Shown piece by piece: positions 1-12,968 of a stretch of 64,000 nt of DNA. The notes beneath the pieces are model-generated. The model ran no database searches. It was not told the origin of the DNA and saw only the letters and a program-made list of their open reading frames with translations. The stretch is from the NCBI RefSeq assembly GCF_029227915.1, contig NC_079876.1, positions 1,862,001 to 1,926,000 of the forward strand. Direction: 5' to 3'. Source of the DNA: Hydractinia symbiolongicarpus (lineage: Eukaryota; Cnidaria; Hydrozoa; Anthoathecata; Hydractiniidae). Position 1 is the stretch's first letter; the number at the start of each line of letters is the position of its first letter. A program made the translations under genes and the position numbers.

Positions 1-2580
1 TAAATCCCGTCTTGGCCCGTATAGTCAAAAGTATACAAAGAAAGTACCCAGGGAGTAAACTCATTTCCCGAACGATTTTTTAAATTATTTTTTCACCACT
101 AAAACGCATGAGACTTGTAGTTTTCAAAAATGTTTTCATTTTTGATGAGACGCTGATTAAAAGAAGTTTAATCGCCGGCAAACGAAAACCCGCGATTTCC
201 CGTAAATCCCGGGCTTGGCACGTATAGTCGAATGTATACAAAGAAAGTACCCTGTGAGTAAACTCATTTCCAGAACGATTTTTTAAATTATTTTTTCACC
301 ACTAAAGCCCATGAGACTTGTAGTTTTTAAGAATGTTTTCATTTTTGATGAGACGCTGAATAAGAGAAGTTTAATCGCCGGCAAACGAAAACCCGCGATT
401 ACCCGTAAATCCCGGCTTGGCCCGTATAGTCAAAAGTATACAAAGAAAGTACCCAGGGAGTAAACTCATTTCCCGACCGATTTTTTAAATTATTTTTTCA
501 CCAATAAAACGCATGAGACTTGTAGTTTTCAAGAATGTTTTCAATTTTGATGAGACGCTGAATAAAAGCAGTTTAATTGCCGGCAAACGAAAACCTGCGA
601 TTTCCCTAAATCCCGAACTCGGCCCGTATAGTCAAAAGTATACAAAGAAAGTACCCAGGGAGTAAACTCATTTCCAGAACGATTTATTAAATTATTTTTT
701 CACCAATAAAACGCATAAGACTTGTAGTTTTTAAAAATGTTTTCATTTTTGATGAGACGCTGAATAAAAGAAGTTTAATCGCCGGCAAACGAAAACCTGC
801 GATTTCCCGTAAATCCTGGACTCGACCCGTATAGTCAAAAGTATACAAAGAAAGTACAAAGGGAGTAAACTCATTTCCCAAACGATTTTTTAAATTATTA
901 TTTCACCACTAAAACGCATGAGACTTGTAGTTTTCAAGAATGTTTTCATTTTTGATGAGACGCTGAATAAAAGCAGTTTAATCGCCCGCAAACGAAAACC
1001 TGCGATTTCCCGTAAATACCGGGCTTGGTACGTATAGTCGAATGTATACAAAGAAAGTACCCTGTGAGTAAACTCATTTCCAGAACGAATTTTTAAATTA
1101 TTTTTTCACCACTAAAACGCATGAGACTTGTAGTTTTTAAAAATGTTTTCATCTTTGATATGACGCTGAATAAAAGAAGTTTAATCGCCGGCAAACGAAA
1201 TCCCGCGTTTTCCCGTAAATCCGGGGCTTGGCGCGTATAGTCGAGTGTATACAAAGAAAGTACCCAGGGAGTAAACTCGTTTCCCGAACGATTTTTTAAA
1301 TTTTTTTTTCACCACTAAAACGCATGAGACTTGTAGTTTTCAAAAATGTTTTCATTTTTGATGAGACGCTTAATGAAAGAAGTTTAATCGCCGGCAAACG
1401 AAAACCTGCGATTTCCCGTAAGTCCTGGACTCGGCCCGTATAATCAAAAGTATACAAAGAAAGTTTTCAGGGAGTAAACTCATTTCCCAAACGATTTTTT
1501 AAATTATTATTTCACCACTAAAACGTATGAGACTTGTAGTTTTCAAGAATGTTTTCACTTTTGATGAGACGCTGAATAAAAGCAGTTTAATCGCCGTCAA
1601 ACGAAAACCCGTGATTTCCCGTAAATACCGGGCTTGGCACGTATAGTCGAATGTATACAAAGAAAGTACCCTGTGAGTAAACTCATTTCCAGAACGATTT
1701 TTTAAATTATTTTTCACCACTAAAACGCATAAGACTTGTAGTTTTCAAAAATGTTTTCATTTTTGATGAGACGCTGAATAAAAGAAGTTTAATCGCCGGC
1801 AAACGAAAACCCGCGATTTCCCGTAAATCCCGGGCTTGGCCCGTATAGTCAAAAGTATACAAAGAAAGTACCCAGGGAGTAAACTCATTTCCCGAACGAT
1901 TTTTTAAATTACTTTTTCACCACTAAAACGCATGAGACTTGTAGTTCTTAAAAATGTTTTCATTTTTGATGAGACGCTGAAGAAAAGAAGTTTAATCGCC
2001 GGCAAACGAAATCCCGCGTTTTCCCGTAAATCCCGGGCTTGGCCCGTATAGTCAAAAGTATACAAAGAAAGTGCGCAGGGAGTAAACTCATTTTCCGAAC
2101 GATTTTTTATATTATTTTTTTACCACTAAACGCATGAGACTTGTAGTTTTTAAAAATGTTTTCATATTTGATGGGACGCTGAATAAAAGAAGTTTAATCG
2201 CCGGCAAACAAAAATCCGCGATTTCCCGTAAATCCCGGACTCGGCCCGTATAGTCAAAAGTATACAGAGAAAGTACCCAGGGAGTAAACTCATTTCCCGA
2301 ACGATTTTTAAATTATTTTTTCACCACTAAAACGCATGAGACTTGTAGTTTTCAAAAATGTTTTCATTTTTGATGAGACGCTTAATGAAAAAGGTTTAAT
2401 CGCCGGCAAACGAAATCCCGCGTTTTCCCGTAAATCCGGGGCTTGGCCCGTATAGTCGAATGTATACAAAGAAAGTACCCAGGGAGTAAACTCATTTCCC
2501 GAACGATTTTTTAAATTTTTTTTTCACCACTAAAACGCATGAGACTTGTAGTTTTCAAAAATGTTTTCATTTTTGATGAG
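1..2580 (+). repeat. Mixed monomers, no clean HOR
   Basis: About 13 monomers of P, G, C, R and N type. Relatives of one monomer with TTATTATTTCACC and AAGCAG recur near 900, 1505 and 2720 (3- and 6-monomer steps), but with several substitutions. This looks older than the clean HOR blocks to its right. The first bases match the rare CCCGTCTTGG variant also found near 3651 and 4662. Confidence 0.85.
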
Positions 2581-5008
2581 ACGCTTAATGAAAGAAGTTT
2601 AATCGCCGGCAAACGAAAACCTGCGATTTCCCGTAAATCCTGGACTCGGCCCGTATAGTCAAAAGTATACAAAGAAAGTATTCAGGGAGAAAACTGATTT
2701 CCCAAACGTATTCTTAAATTATTATTTCACCACAAAAACGCATGAGACTTGTAGTTTTCTAGAATGTTTTCATTTTTGATGAGACGCTGAATAAAAGCAG
2801 TTTAATCGCCGGCAAACGAAAACCCGCGATTTCCCGTAAATACCGGGCTTGGCACGTATAGTCGAATGTATACAAAGAAAGTACCCTGTGAGTAAACTCA
2901 TTTCCCGAACGATTTTTTAAATTATTTTTTCACCACTAAAACGCATAAGACTTGTAGTTTTCAAAAATGTTTTCATTTTTGATGAGACGCTGAATAAAAG
3001 AAGTTTAATCGCCGGCAAACAAAAACCCGCGATTTCCCGTAAATCCCGGGCTTGGCCCGTATAGTCAAAAGTATACAAAGAAAGTACCCAGCGAGTAAAC
3101 TCATTTCCCGAACGATTTTTTAAATTACTTTTTCACCACTAAAACGCATGAGACTTGTAGTTCTTAAAAATGTTTTCATTTTTGATGAGACGCTGAATAA
3201 AAGAAGTTTAATCGCCGGCAAACGAAATCCCGCGTTTTCCCGTAAATCCCGGGCTTGGCCCGTATAGTCAAAAGTATACAAAGAAAGTACCCAGGGAGTA
3301 AACTCATTTCCCGAACGATTTTTTATATTATTTTTTTACCACTAAACGCATGAGACTTGTAGTTTTCAAAAATATTTTCATATTTGATGGGACGCTGAAT
3401 AAAAGAAGTTTAATCGCTGGCAAACGAAAATCCGCGATTTCCCGTAAATCCCGGGCTTGGCCGTATAGTCAAAAGTATACAAAGAAAGTACCCAGGGAGT
3501 AAACTCATTTCCCGGACGATTTTTTATATTATTTTTTTACCACTAAACGCATGAGACTTGTAGTTTTCAAAAATATTTTCATATTTGATGGGACGCTGAA
3601 TAAAAGAAGTTTAATCGCCGGCAAACGAAAATCCGCGTTTTCCCGTAAATCCCGTCTTGGCCCGTATAGTCAAAAGTATACAAAGAAAGTACCCAGGGAG
3701 TAAACTCATTTCCCGAACGATTTTTTAAATTATTTTTTCACCACTAAAACGCATGAGACTTGTAGTTTTCAAAAATGTTTTCATTTTTGATGAGACGCTG
3801 AATAAAAGAAGTTTAATCGCCGGCAAACAAAAACCCGCGATTTCCCGTAAATACCGGGCTTGGCACGTATAGTCGAATGTATACAAAGAAAGTACCCTGT
3901 GAGTAAACTCATTTCCAGAACGATTTTTTAAATTATTTTTTCACCACTAAAACGCATAAGACTTGTAGTTTTCAAAAATGTTTTCATTTTTGATGAGACG
4001 CTGAATAAAAGAAGTTTAATCGCCGGCAAACGAAAACCCGCGATTTCCCGTAAATCCCGGGCTTGGCCCGTATAGTCAAAAGTATACAAAGAAAGTACCC
4101 AGGGAGTAAACTCATTTCCCGAACGATTTTTTAAATTACTTTTTCACCACTAAAACGCATGAGACTTGTAGTTCTTAAAAATGTTTTCATTTTTGATGAG
4201 ACGCTGAATAAAAGAAGTTTAATCGCCGGCAAACGAAATCCCGCCTTTTCCCGTAAATCCCGGGCTTGGCCCGTATAGTCAAAGGTATACAAAGAAAGTA
4301 CCCAGGGAGTAAACTCATTTCCCGAACGATTTTTTATATTATTTTTTTACCACTAAACGCATGAGACTTGTAGTTTTCAAAAATATTTTCATATTTGATT
4401 GGACGCTGAATAAAAGAAGTTTAATCGCTGGCAAACGAAAATCCGCGATTTCCCGTAAATCCCGGGCTTGGCCGTATAGTCAAAAGTATACAAAGAAAGT
4501 ACCCAGGGAGTAAACTCATTTCCCGGACGATTTTTTATATTATTTTTTTACCACTAAACGCATGAGACTTGTAGTTTTCAAAAATATTTTCATATTTGAT
4601 GGGACGCTGAATAAAAGAAGTTTAATCGCCGGCAAACGAAAATCCGCGTTTTCCCGTAAATCCCGTCTTGGCCCGTATAGTCAAAAGTATACAAAGAAAG
4701 TACCCAGGGAGTAAACTCATTTCCCGAACGATTTTTTAAATTATTTTTTCACCACTAAAACGCATGAGACTTGTAGTTTTCAAAAATGTTTTCATTTTTG
4801 ATGAGACGCTGAATAAAAGAAGTTTAATCGCCGGCAAACGAAAACCCGCGATTTCCCGTAAATCCCGGGCTTGGCACGTATAGTCGAATGTATACAAAGA
4901 AAGTACCCTGTGAGTAAACTCATTTCCAGAACGATTTTTTAAATTATTTTTTCACCACTAAAGCCCATGAGACTTGTAGTTTTTAAAAATGTTTTCATTT
5001 TTGATGAG
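2581..5008 (+). repeat. 12-mer HOR, copy 1 (2428 bp)
   Basis: Rare markers repeat exactly 2428 bp apart: TTCAGGGAGAAAACTG at 2681 and 5109, and CCGCCTTTTC at 4241 and 6669. The left breakpoint lies in the shared GTTTTCATTTTTGATGAG segment. The only difference from copy 2 that I noticed is CCCAGCGAG (about 3090) versus CCCAGGGAG. It contains a nested 5-mer of 1011 bp. Confidence 0.92.
2842..4863 (+). repeat. Nested 5-mer repeat (1011 bp, two copies) inside the 12-mer
   Basis: Within 12-mer copy 1, private markers recur at 1011 bp: ATACCGGG (2842/3853), TTCTTAAAAATG (3161/4172), GGCCGTATAG lacking one C (3461/4472) and CCCGTCTTGG (3651/4662). The 5-mer was duplicated before the 12-mer, because both 12-mer copies carry it. 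Confidence 0.88.
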
Positions 5009-7436
5009 ACGCTTAATGAAAGAAGTTTAATCGCCGGCAAACGAAAACCTGCGATTTCCCGTAAATCCTGGACTCGGCCCGTATAGTCAAAAGTATACAA
5101 AGAAAGTATTCAGGGAGAAAACTGATTTCCCAAACGTATTCTTAAATTATTATTTCACCACAAAAACGCATGAGACTTGTAGTTTTCTAGAATGTTTTCA
5201 TTTTTGATGAGACGCTGAATAAAAGCAGTTTAATCGCCGGCAAACGAAAACCCGCGATTTCCCGTAAATACCGGGCTTGGCACGTATAGTCGAATGTATA
5301 CAAAGAAAGTACCCTGTGAGTAAACTCATTTCCCGAACGATTTTTTAAATTATTTTTTCACCACTAAAACGCATAAGACTTGTAGTTTTCAAAAATGTTT
5401 TCATTTTTGATGAGACGCTGAATAAAAGAAGTTTAATCGCCGGCAAACAAAAACCCGCGATTTCCCGTAAATCCCGGGCTTGGCCCGTATAGTCAAAAGT
5501 ATACAAAGAAAGTACCCAGGGAGTAAACTCATTTCCCGAACGATTTTTTAAATTACTTTTTCACCACTAAAACGCATGAGACTTGTAGTTCTTAAAAATG
5601 TTTTCATTTTTGATGAGACGCTGAATAAAAGAAGTTTAATCGCCGGCAAACGAAATCCCGCGTTTTCCCGTAAATCCCGGGCTTGGCCCGTATAGTCAAA
5701 AGTATACAAAGAAAGTACCCAGGGAGTAAACTCATTTCCCGAACGATTTTTTATATTATTTTTTTACCACTAAACGCATGAGACTTGTAGTTTTCAAAAA
5801 TATTTTCATATTTGATGGGACGCTGAATAAAAGAAGTTTAATCGCTGGCAAACGAAAATCCGCGATTTCCCGTAAATCCCGGGCTTGGCCGTATAGTCAA
5901 AAGTATACAAAGAAAGTACCCAGGGAGTAAACTCATTTCCCGGACGATTTTTTATATTATTTTTTTACCACTAAACGCATGAGACTTGTAGTTTTCAAAA
6001 ATATTTTCATATTTGATGGGACGCTGAATAAAAGAAGTTTAATCGCCGGCAAACGAAAATCCGCGTTTTCCCGTAAATCCCGTCTTGGCCCGTATAGTCA
6101 AAAGTATACAAAGAAAGTACCCAGGGAGTAAACTCATTTCCCGAACGATTTTTTAAATTATTTTTTCACCACTAAAACGCATGAGACTTGTAGTTTTCAA
6201 AAATGTTTTCATTTTTGATGAGACGCTGAATAAAAGAAGTTTAATCGCCGGCAAACAAAAACCCGCGATTTCCCGTAAATACCGGGCTTGGCACGTATAG
6301 TCGAATGTATACAAAGAAAGTACCCTGTGAGTAAACTCATTTCCAGAACGATTTTTTAAATTATTTTTTCACCACTAAAACGCATAAGACTTGTAGTTTT
6401 CAAAAATGTTTTCATTTTTGATGAGACGCTGAATAAAAGAAGTTTAATCGCCGGCAAACGAAAACCCGCGATTTCCCGTAAATCCCGGGCTTGGCCCGTA
6501 TAGTCAAAAGTATACAAAGAAAGTACCCAGGGAGTAAACTCATTTCCCGAACGATTTTTTAAATTACTTTTTCACCACTAAAACGCATGAGACTTGTAGT
6601 TCTTAAAAATGTTTTCATTTTTGATGAGACGCTGAATAAAAGAAGTTTAATCGCCGGCAAACGAAATCCCGCCTTTTCCCGTAAATCCCGGGCTTGGCCC
6701 GTATAGTCAAAGGTATACAAAGAAAGTACCCAGGGAGTAAACTCATTTCCCGAACGATTTTTTATATTATTTTTTTACCACTAAACGCATGAGACTTGTA
6801 GTTTTCAAAAATATTTTCATATTTGATTGGACGCTGAATAAAAGAAGTTTAATCGCTGGCAAACGAAAATCCGCGATTTCCCGTAAATCCCGGGCTTGGC
6901 CGTATAGTCAAAAGTATACAAAGAAAGTACCCAGGGAGTAAACTCATTTCCCGGACGATTTTTTATATTATTTTTTTACCACTAAACGCATGAGACTTGT
7001 AGTTTTCAAAAATATTTTCATATTTGATGGGACGCTGAATAAAAGAAGTTTAATCGCCGGCAAACGAAAATCCGCGTTTTCCCGTAAATCCCGTCTTGGC
7101 CCGTATAGTCAAAAGTATACAAAGAAAGTACCCAGGGAGTAAACTCATTTCCCGAACGATTTTTTAAATTATTTTTTCACCACTAAAACGCATGAGACTT
7201 GTAGTTTTCAAAAATGTTTTCATTTTTGATGAGACGCTGAATAAAAGAAGTTTAATCGCCGGCAAACGAAAACCCGCGATTTCCCGTAAATCCCGGGCTT
7301 GGCACGTATAGTCGAATGTATACAAAGAAAGTACCCTGTGAGTAAACTCATTTCCAGAACGATTTTTTAAATTATTTTTTCACCACTAAAGCCCATGAGA
7401 CTTGTAGTTTTTAAAAATGTTTTCATTTTTGATGAG
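5009..7436 (+). repeat. 12-mer HOR, copy 2 (2428 bp)
   Basis: This is a directly adjacent, nearly identical copy of 2581-5008. It ends where the sequence changes from GACGCTTAATG to GACGCTGAATAAGAG. Near identity over 2.4 kb argues for a very recent unequal crossover. Confidence 0.92.
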
Positions 7437-8850
7437 ACGCTGAATAAGAGAAGTTTAATCGCCGGCAAACGAAAACCCGCGATTTCCCGTAAATCCCGGC
7501 TCGGCCCGTATAGTCAAAAGTATACAAAGAAAGTACCCAGGGAGTAAACTCATTTCCTGACCGATATTTTAAATTATTTTTTCACCATTAAAACGCATGA
7601 GACTTGTAGTTTTCAAAAATGTTTTCATTTTTGATGAGACGTTGAATAAAAGCAGTTTAATTGCCGGCAAACGAAAACCTGCGATTTCCCTAAATCCCGG
7701 ACTCGGCCCGTATAGTCAAAAGTATACAAAGAAAGTACCCAGGGAGTAAACTCATTTCCAGAACGATTTTTTAAATTATTTTTTCATCACTAAAACGCAT
7801 AAGACTTGTTGTTTTCAAAAATGTTTTCATTTTTGATGAGACGCTGAATAAAAGAAGTTTAATCGCCGGCTAACGAAAACCCGCGATTTCCCGTAAATCC
7901 CGGGCTTGGCCCGTATAGTCAAAAGTATACAAAGAAAATACCCAGGGAGTAAACTCATTTCCCGAACGATTTATTATATTATTTTTTTACCACTAAACGC
8001 ATGAGACTTGTAGTTTTCAAAAATGTTTTCATATTTGATGGGACGCTGAATAAAAGAAGTTTAATCGCCGGCAAACGAAAATTCGCGATTTGCCGTAAAT
8101 CCCGGACTCGGCCCGTATAGTCAAAAGTATACAAAGAAAGTACCCAGGGAGTAAACTCATTTCCCGAACGATTTTTTAAATTATTTTTTCACCACTAAAA
8201 CGCATGAGACTTGTAGTTTTCAAAAATGTTTTCATTTTAATGAGACACTGAATAAAAGAAGTTTAATCGCCGGCAAAGGAAAACCCGCGATTTCCCGTAA
8301 ATCCCGGGCTTGGCCCGTATAGTCGAAAGTATACAAAGAAAGTACCCAGGGAGTAAACTCATTTCCCGAACGATTTTTTAAATTACTTTTTCACCACTAA
8401 AACGCATGAGACTTGTAGTTTTTAAAAATGTTTTCATTTTTGATGAGACGCTGAATAAAAGCAGTTTAATCGCCGGCAAACGAAAACCTGCGATTTCCCT
8501 AAATCCAGGACTCGGCCCGTATAGTCAAAAGTATACAAAGAAAGTACCCAGGGAGTAAACTCATTTCCAGAACGATTTTTTAAATTATTTTTTCATCACT
8601 AAAACGCATAAGACTTGTAGTTTTCAAAATTGTTTTCATTTTTGATGAGACGCTGAATAAAAGAAGTTTAATCGCCGGCAAACGAAAACCCGCGATTTCC
8701 CGTAAATCCCGGGCTTGGCCCGTATAGTCAAAAGTATACAAAGAAAGTACCCAGGGAGTAAACTCATTTCCCGAACGATTTTTTATATTATTTTTTTACC
8801 ACTAAACGCATGAGACTTGTAGTTTTCAAAAATATTTTCATATTTGATGG
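7233..8850 (+). repeat. 8-mer HOR, copy 1 (1618 bp)
   Basis: GAATAAGAG (7442/9060) and the truncated CATTTTAATGAG variant (8233/9851) repeat at 1618 bp. The left boundary lies in GACGCTGAATAAAAG, where copy 2 switches from W-class to this sequence. Confidence 0.88.
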
Positions 8851-10180
8851 GACGCTGAATAAAAGAAGTTTAATCGCCGGCAAACGAAAACCCGCGATTT
8901 CCCGTAAATCCCGTGCTTGGCACGTATAGTCGAATGTATACAAAGAAAGTACCCTGTGAGTAAACTCATTTCAAGAACGATTTTTTAAATTATTTTTTCA
9001 CCACTAAAGCCCATGAGACTTGTAGTTTTTAAAAATGTTTTCATTTTTGATGAGACGCTGAATAAGAGAAGTTTAATCGCCGGCAAACGAAAACCCGCGA
9101 TTTCCCGTAAATCCCGGCTCGGCCCGTATAGTCAAAAGTATACAAAGAAAGTACCCAGGGAGTAAACTCATTTCCTGACCGATATTTTAAATTATTTTTT
9201 CACCATTAAAACGCATGAGACTTGTAGTTTTCAAAAATATTTTCATTTTTGATGAGACGTTGAATAAAAGCAGTTTAATTGCCGGCAAACGAAAACCTGC
9301 GATTTCCCTAAATCCCGGACTCGGCCCGTATAGTCAAAAGTATACAAAGAAAGTACCCAGGGAGTAAACTCATTTCCAGAACGATTTTTTAAATTATTTT
9401 TTCATCACTAAAACGCATAAGACTTGTTGTTTTCAAAAATGTTTTCATTTTTGATGAGACGCTGAATAAAAGAAGTTTAATCGCCGGCTAACGAAAACCC
9501 GCGATTTCCCGTAAATCCCGGGCTTGGCCCGTATAGTCAAAAGTATACAAAGAAAATACCCAGGGAGTAAACTCATTTCCCGAACGATTTATTATATTAT
9601 TTTTTTACCACTAAACGCATGAGACTTGTAGTTTTCAAAAATGTTTTCATATTTGATGGGACGCTGAATAAAAGAAGTTTAATCGCCGGCAAACGAAAAT
9701 TCGCGATTTGCCGTAAATCCCGGACTCGGCCCGTATAGTCAAAAGTATACAAAGAAAGTACCCAGGGAGTAAACTCATTTCCCGAACGATTTTTTAAATT
9801 ATTTTTTCACCACTAAAACGCATGAGACTTGTAGTTTTCAAAAATGTTTTCATTTTAATGAGACACTGAATAAAAGAAGTTTAATCGCCGGCAAAGGAAA
9901 ACCCGCGATTTCCCGTAAATCCCGGGCTTGGCCCGTATAGTCGAAAGTATACAAAGAAAGTACCCAGGGAGTAAACTCATTTCCCGAACGATTTTTTAAA
10001 TTACTTTTTCACCACTAAAACGCATGAGACTTGTAGTTTTTAAAAATGTTTTCATTTTTGATGAGACGCTGAATAAAAGCAGTTTAATCGCCGGCAAACG
10101 AAAACCTGCGATTTCCCTAAATCCCGGACTCGGCCCGTATAGTCAAAAGTATACAAAGAAAGTACCCAGGGAGTAAACTC
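8851..10180 (+). repeat. 8-mer HOR, copy 2, partial
   Basis: It matches 7233 onward for about 1.33 kb. The match ends near 10180, where CCCGAACG replaces CCAGAACG. A few substitutions separate the copies, for example CCGTGCTTGG at 8911 and AAATATTTT near 9235. Confidence 0.86.
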
Positions 10181-11143
10181 ATTTCCCGAACGATTTTTTA
10201 AATTATTTTTTCACCACTAAAACGCATGAGACTTGTAGTTTTCAAAAATGTTTTCATTTTTGATGAGACACTGAATAAAAGAAGTTTAATCGCCGGCAAA
10301 GGAAAACCCGCGATTTCCCGTAAATCCCCGGCTTGGCCCGTATAGTCGAAAGTATACAAAGAAAGTACCCAGGGAGTAAACTCATTTCCTGAACGATTTT
10401 TTAAATTACTTTTTGACCACTAAAACGCATGAGACTTGTATTTTTAAAAATGTTTTCATTTTTGATGAGACGCTGAATAAAAGAAGTTTAATCGCTGGAA
10501 AACAAAAACCTGCGATTTCCCGTAAATCCTGGACTCGGCCCGTATAGTCAAAAGTATACAAAGAAAGTACCCAGGGAGTAAACTCATTTCCCGAACGATT
10601 TTTTATATTATTTTTTTACCACTAAACGCATGAGATTGGAGTTTTCAAAAATATTTTCATATTTGATGGGACGCTGAATAAAAGAAGTTTAATCGCCGGC
10701 AAACGAAAATCCGCGATTTCCCGTAAATCCCGAACTCGGCCCGTATAGTCAAAAGTATACAAAGAAAGTACCCAGGGAGTAAACTCATTTCCCGAACGAT
10801 TTTTTAACTTATTTTTTCATCACTAAAACGCATAAGACTTGTAGTTTTCAAAAATGTTTTCCTTTTTGATGAGACGCTGATTAAAAGAAGTTTAATCGCC
10901 GGCAAACGAAAACCCGCGATTTCCCGTAAATCCCGGGCTTGGCCCGTATAGTCAAAAGTATACAAAGAAAGTACCCAGGGAACTCATTTCCCGAACGATT
11001 TTTTATATTATTTTTTTACCACTAAACGCATGAGACTTGTAGTTTTCAAAAATATTTTCATATTTGATGGGACGCTGAATAAAAGAAGTTTAATCGTCGG
11101 CAAACGAAAATTCGCGATTTCCCGTAAATCCCGGACTCGGCCC
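10181..11143 (+). repeat. Mixed monomers between HOR blocks
   Basis: Five monomers of G, C and W types. They include the GAGATTGGAG W-variant (10630) that recurs about 1010 bp later (11641). One copy has lost five bases in CCCAGGGAACTC near 10975. Nothing non-satellite is present. Confidence 0.82.
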
Positions 11144-12968
11144 GTATAGTCAAAAGTATACAAAGAAAGTACCCAGGAAGTAAACTCATTTCCCGAACGA
11201 TTTTTTAAATTATTTTTTCACCACTAAAACGCATGAGACTTGTAGTTTTCAAAAATGTTTTCATTTTTGATGAGACACTGAATAAAAGAAGTTTAATCGC
11301 CGGCAAAGGAAAACCCGGGATTTCCCGTAAATCCCGGGCTTGGCCCGTATTGTCGAAAGTATACAAAGAAAGTACCCAGGGAGTAAACTCATTTCCCGAA
11401 CGATTTTTTAAATTACTTTTTCACCACTAAAACGCATGAGCCTTGTAGTTTTTAAAAATATTTTCATTTTTGATGAGACGCTGAATAAAAGAAGTTTAAT
11501 CGCCGGAAAACGAAAACCTGCGATTTCCCGTAAATCCTGGTCTCGGCCCGTATAGGCAAAATTATATACAAAGAAAGTACCCAGGGAGTAAACTCATTTC
11601 CCTAACGATTTTTTGTATTATTTTTTTACCACTAAACGCAGGAGATTGGAGTTTTCAAAAATATCTTCATATTTGATGGGACGCTGAATAAAAGAAGTTT
11701 AATCGCCGGCAAACGAAAATCCGCGATTTCCCGTAAATCCCGAACTCGGTCCGTATAGTCAAAAGTATACAAAGAAAGTACCCAGGGAGTAAACTCATTT
11801 CCCGAACGATTTTTTAAATTATTTTTTCACCACTAAAACGCATGAGACTTGTAGTTTTCAAGAATGTTTTCATTTTTGATGAGACGCTGAATAAAAGAAG
11901 TTTAATCGCCGGCAAACAAAATCCCGCGTTTTCCCGTAAATTCCGGGCTTGGCCCGTATAGTCAAAAGTATACAAAGAAAGTACCCAGGGAGTAAACTCA
12001 TTTCCCGAACGATTTTTTATATTATTTTTTTACCACTAAACGCATGAGACTTGTAGTTTTTAAAAATGTTTTCATATTTGATGGGACGCTGAATAAAAGA
12101 AGTTTAATCGCCGGCAAACGAAAATCCGCGATTTCCCGTAAATCCCGGACTCGGCCCGTATAGTCAAAAGTATACAAAGAAAGTACCCAGGGAGTAAACT
12201 CATTTCCCGAACGATTTTTTAAATTATTTTTTCACCACTAAAACGCATGAGACTTGTAGTTTTCAAAAATGTTTTCATTTTTGATGAGACACTTAATGAA
12301 AAAGGTTTAAGCGCCGGCAAACGAAATCCTGCGTTTTTCCGTAAATCCGGGGCTTGGCCCGTATAGTCGAATGTATACAAAGAAAGTACCCAGGGAGTAA
12401 ACTCATTTCCCGAACGATTTTTTAAATTTTTTTTTCACCACTAAAACGCATGAGACTTGTAGTTTTCAAAAATGTTTTCATTTTTGATGAGACGCTTAAT
12501 GAAAGAGGTTTAATCGCCGGCAAATGAAAACCTGCGATTTCCCGTAAATCCTGGACTCGGCCCGTATAGTTAAAAGTATACAAAGAAAGTATCCAGGGAG
12601 TAAACTCATTTCCCAAACGATTTTTTAAATTATTATTTCACCACTAAAACGCATGGGACTTGTAGTTTTCAAGAATGTTTTCATTTTTGATGAGACGCTG
12701 AATAAAAGAAGTTTAATCGCCGGCGAACGAAATCCCGCGTTTTCCCGTAAATCCCGGGCTTGGCCCGTATAGTCAAAAGTATACAAAGAAAGTACCCAGG
12801 GAGTAAACTCATTTCCCGAACGATTTTTTATATTATTTTTTTACCACTAAACGCATGAGACTTGTAGTTTTCAAAAATATTGTCATATTTGATGGGACGC
12901 TGAATAAAAGAAGTTTAATCGCCGGCAAACGAAAATCCGCGATTTCCTGTAAATCCCGGACTCGGCCC
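11144..12968 (+). repeat. 9-mer HOR, copy 1 (1825 bp)
   Basis: Private variants recur at 1824-1825 bp: CCCGTATTGTCG, GCAAAATTATATAC (11565/13390), GCAGGAGATTGG, and CGCATGGGAC (12652 against 14476). Confidence 0.9.
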
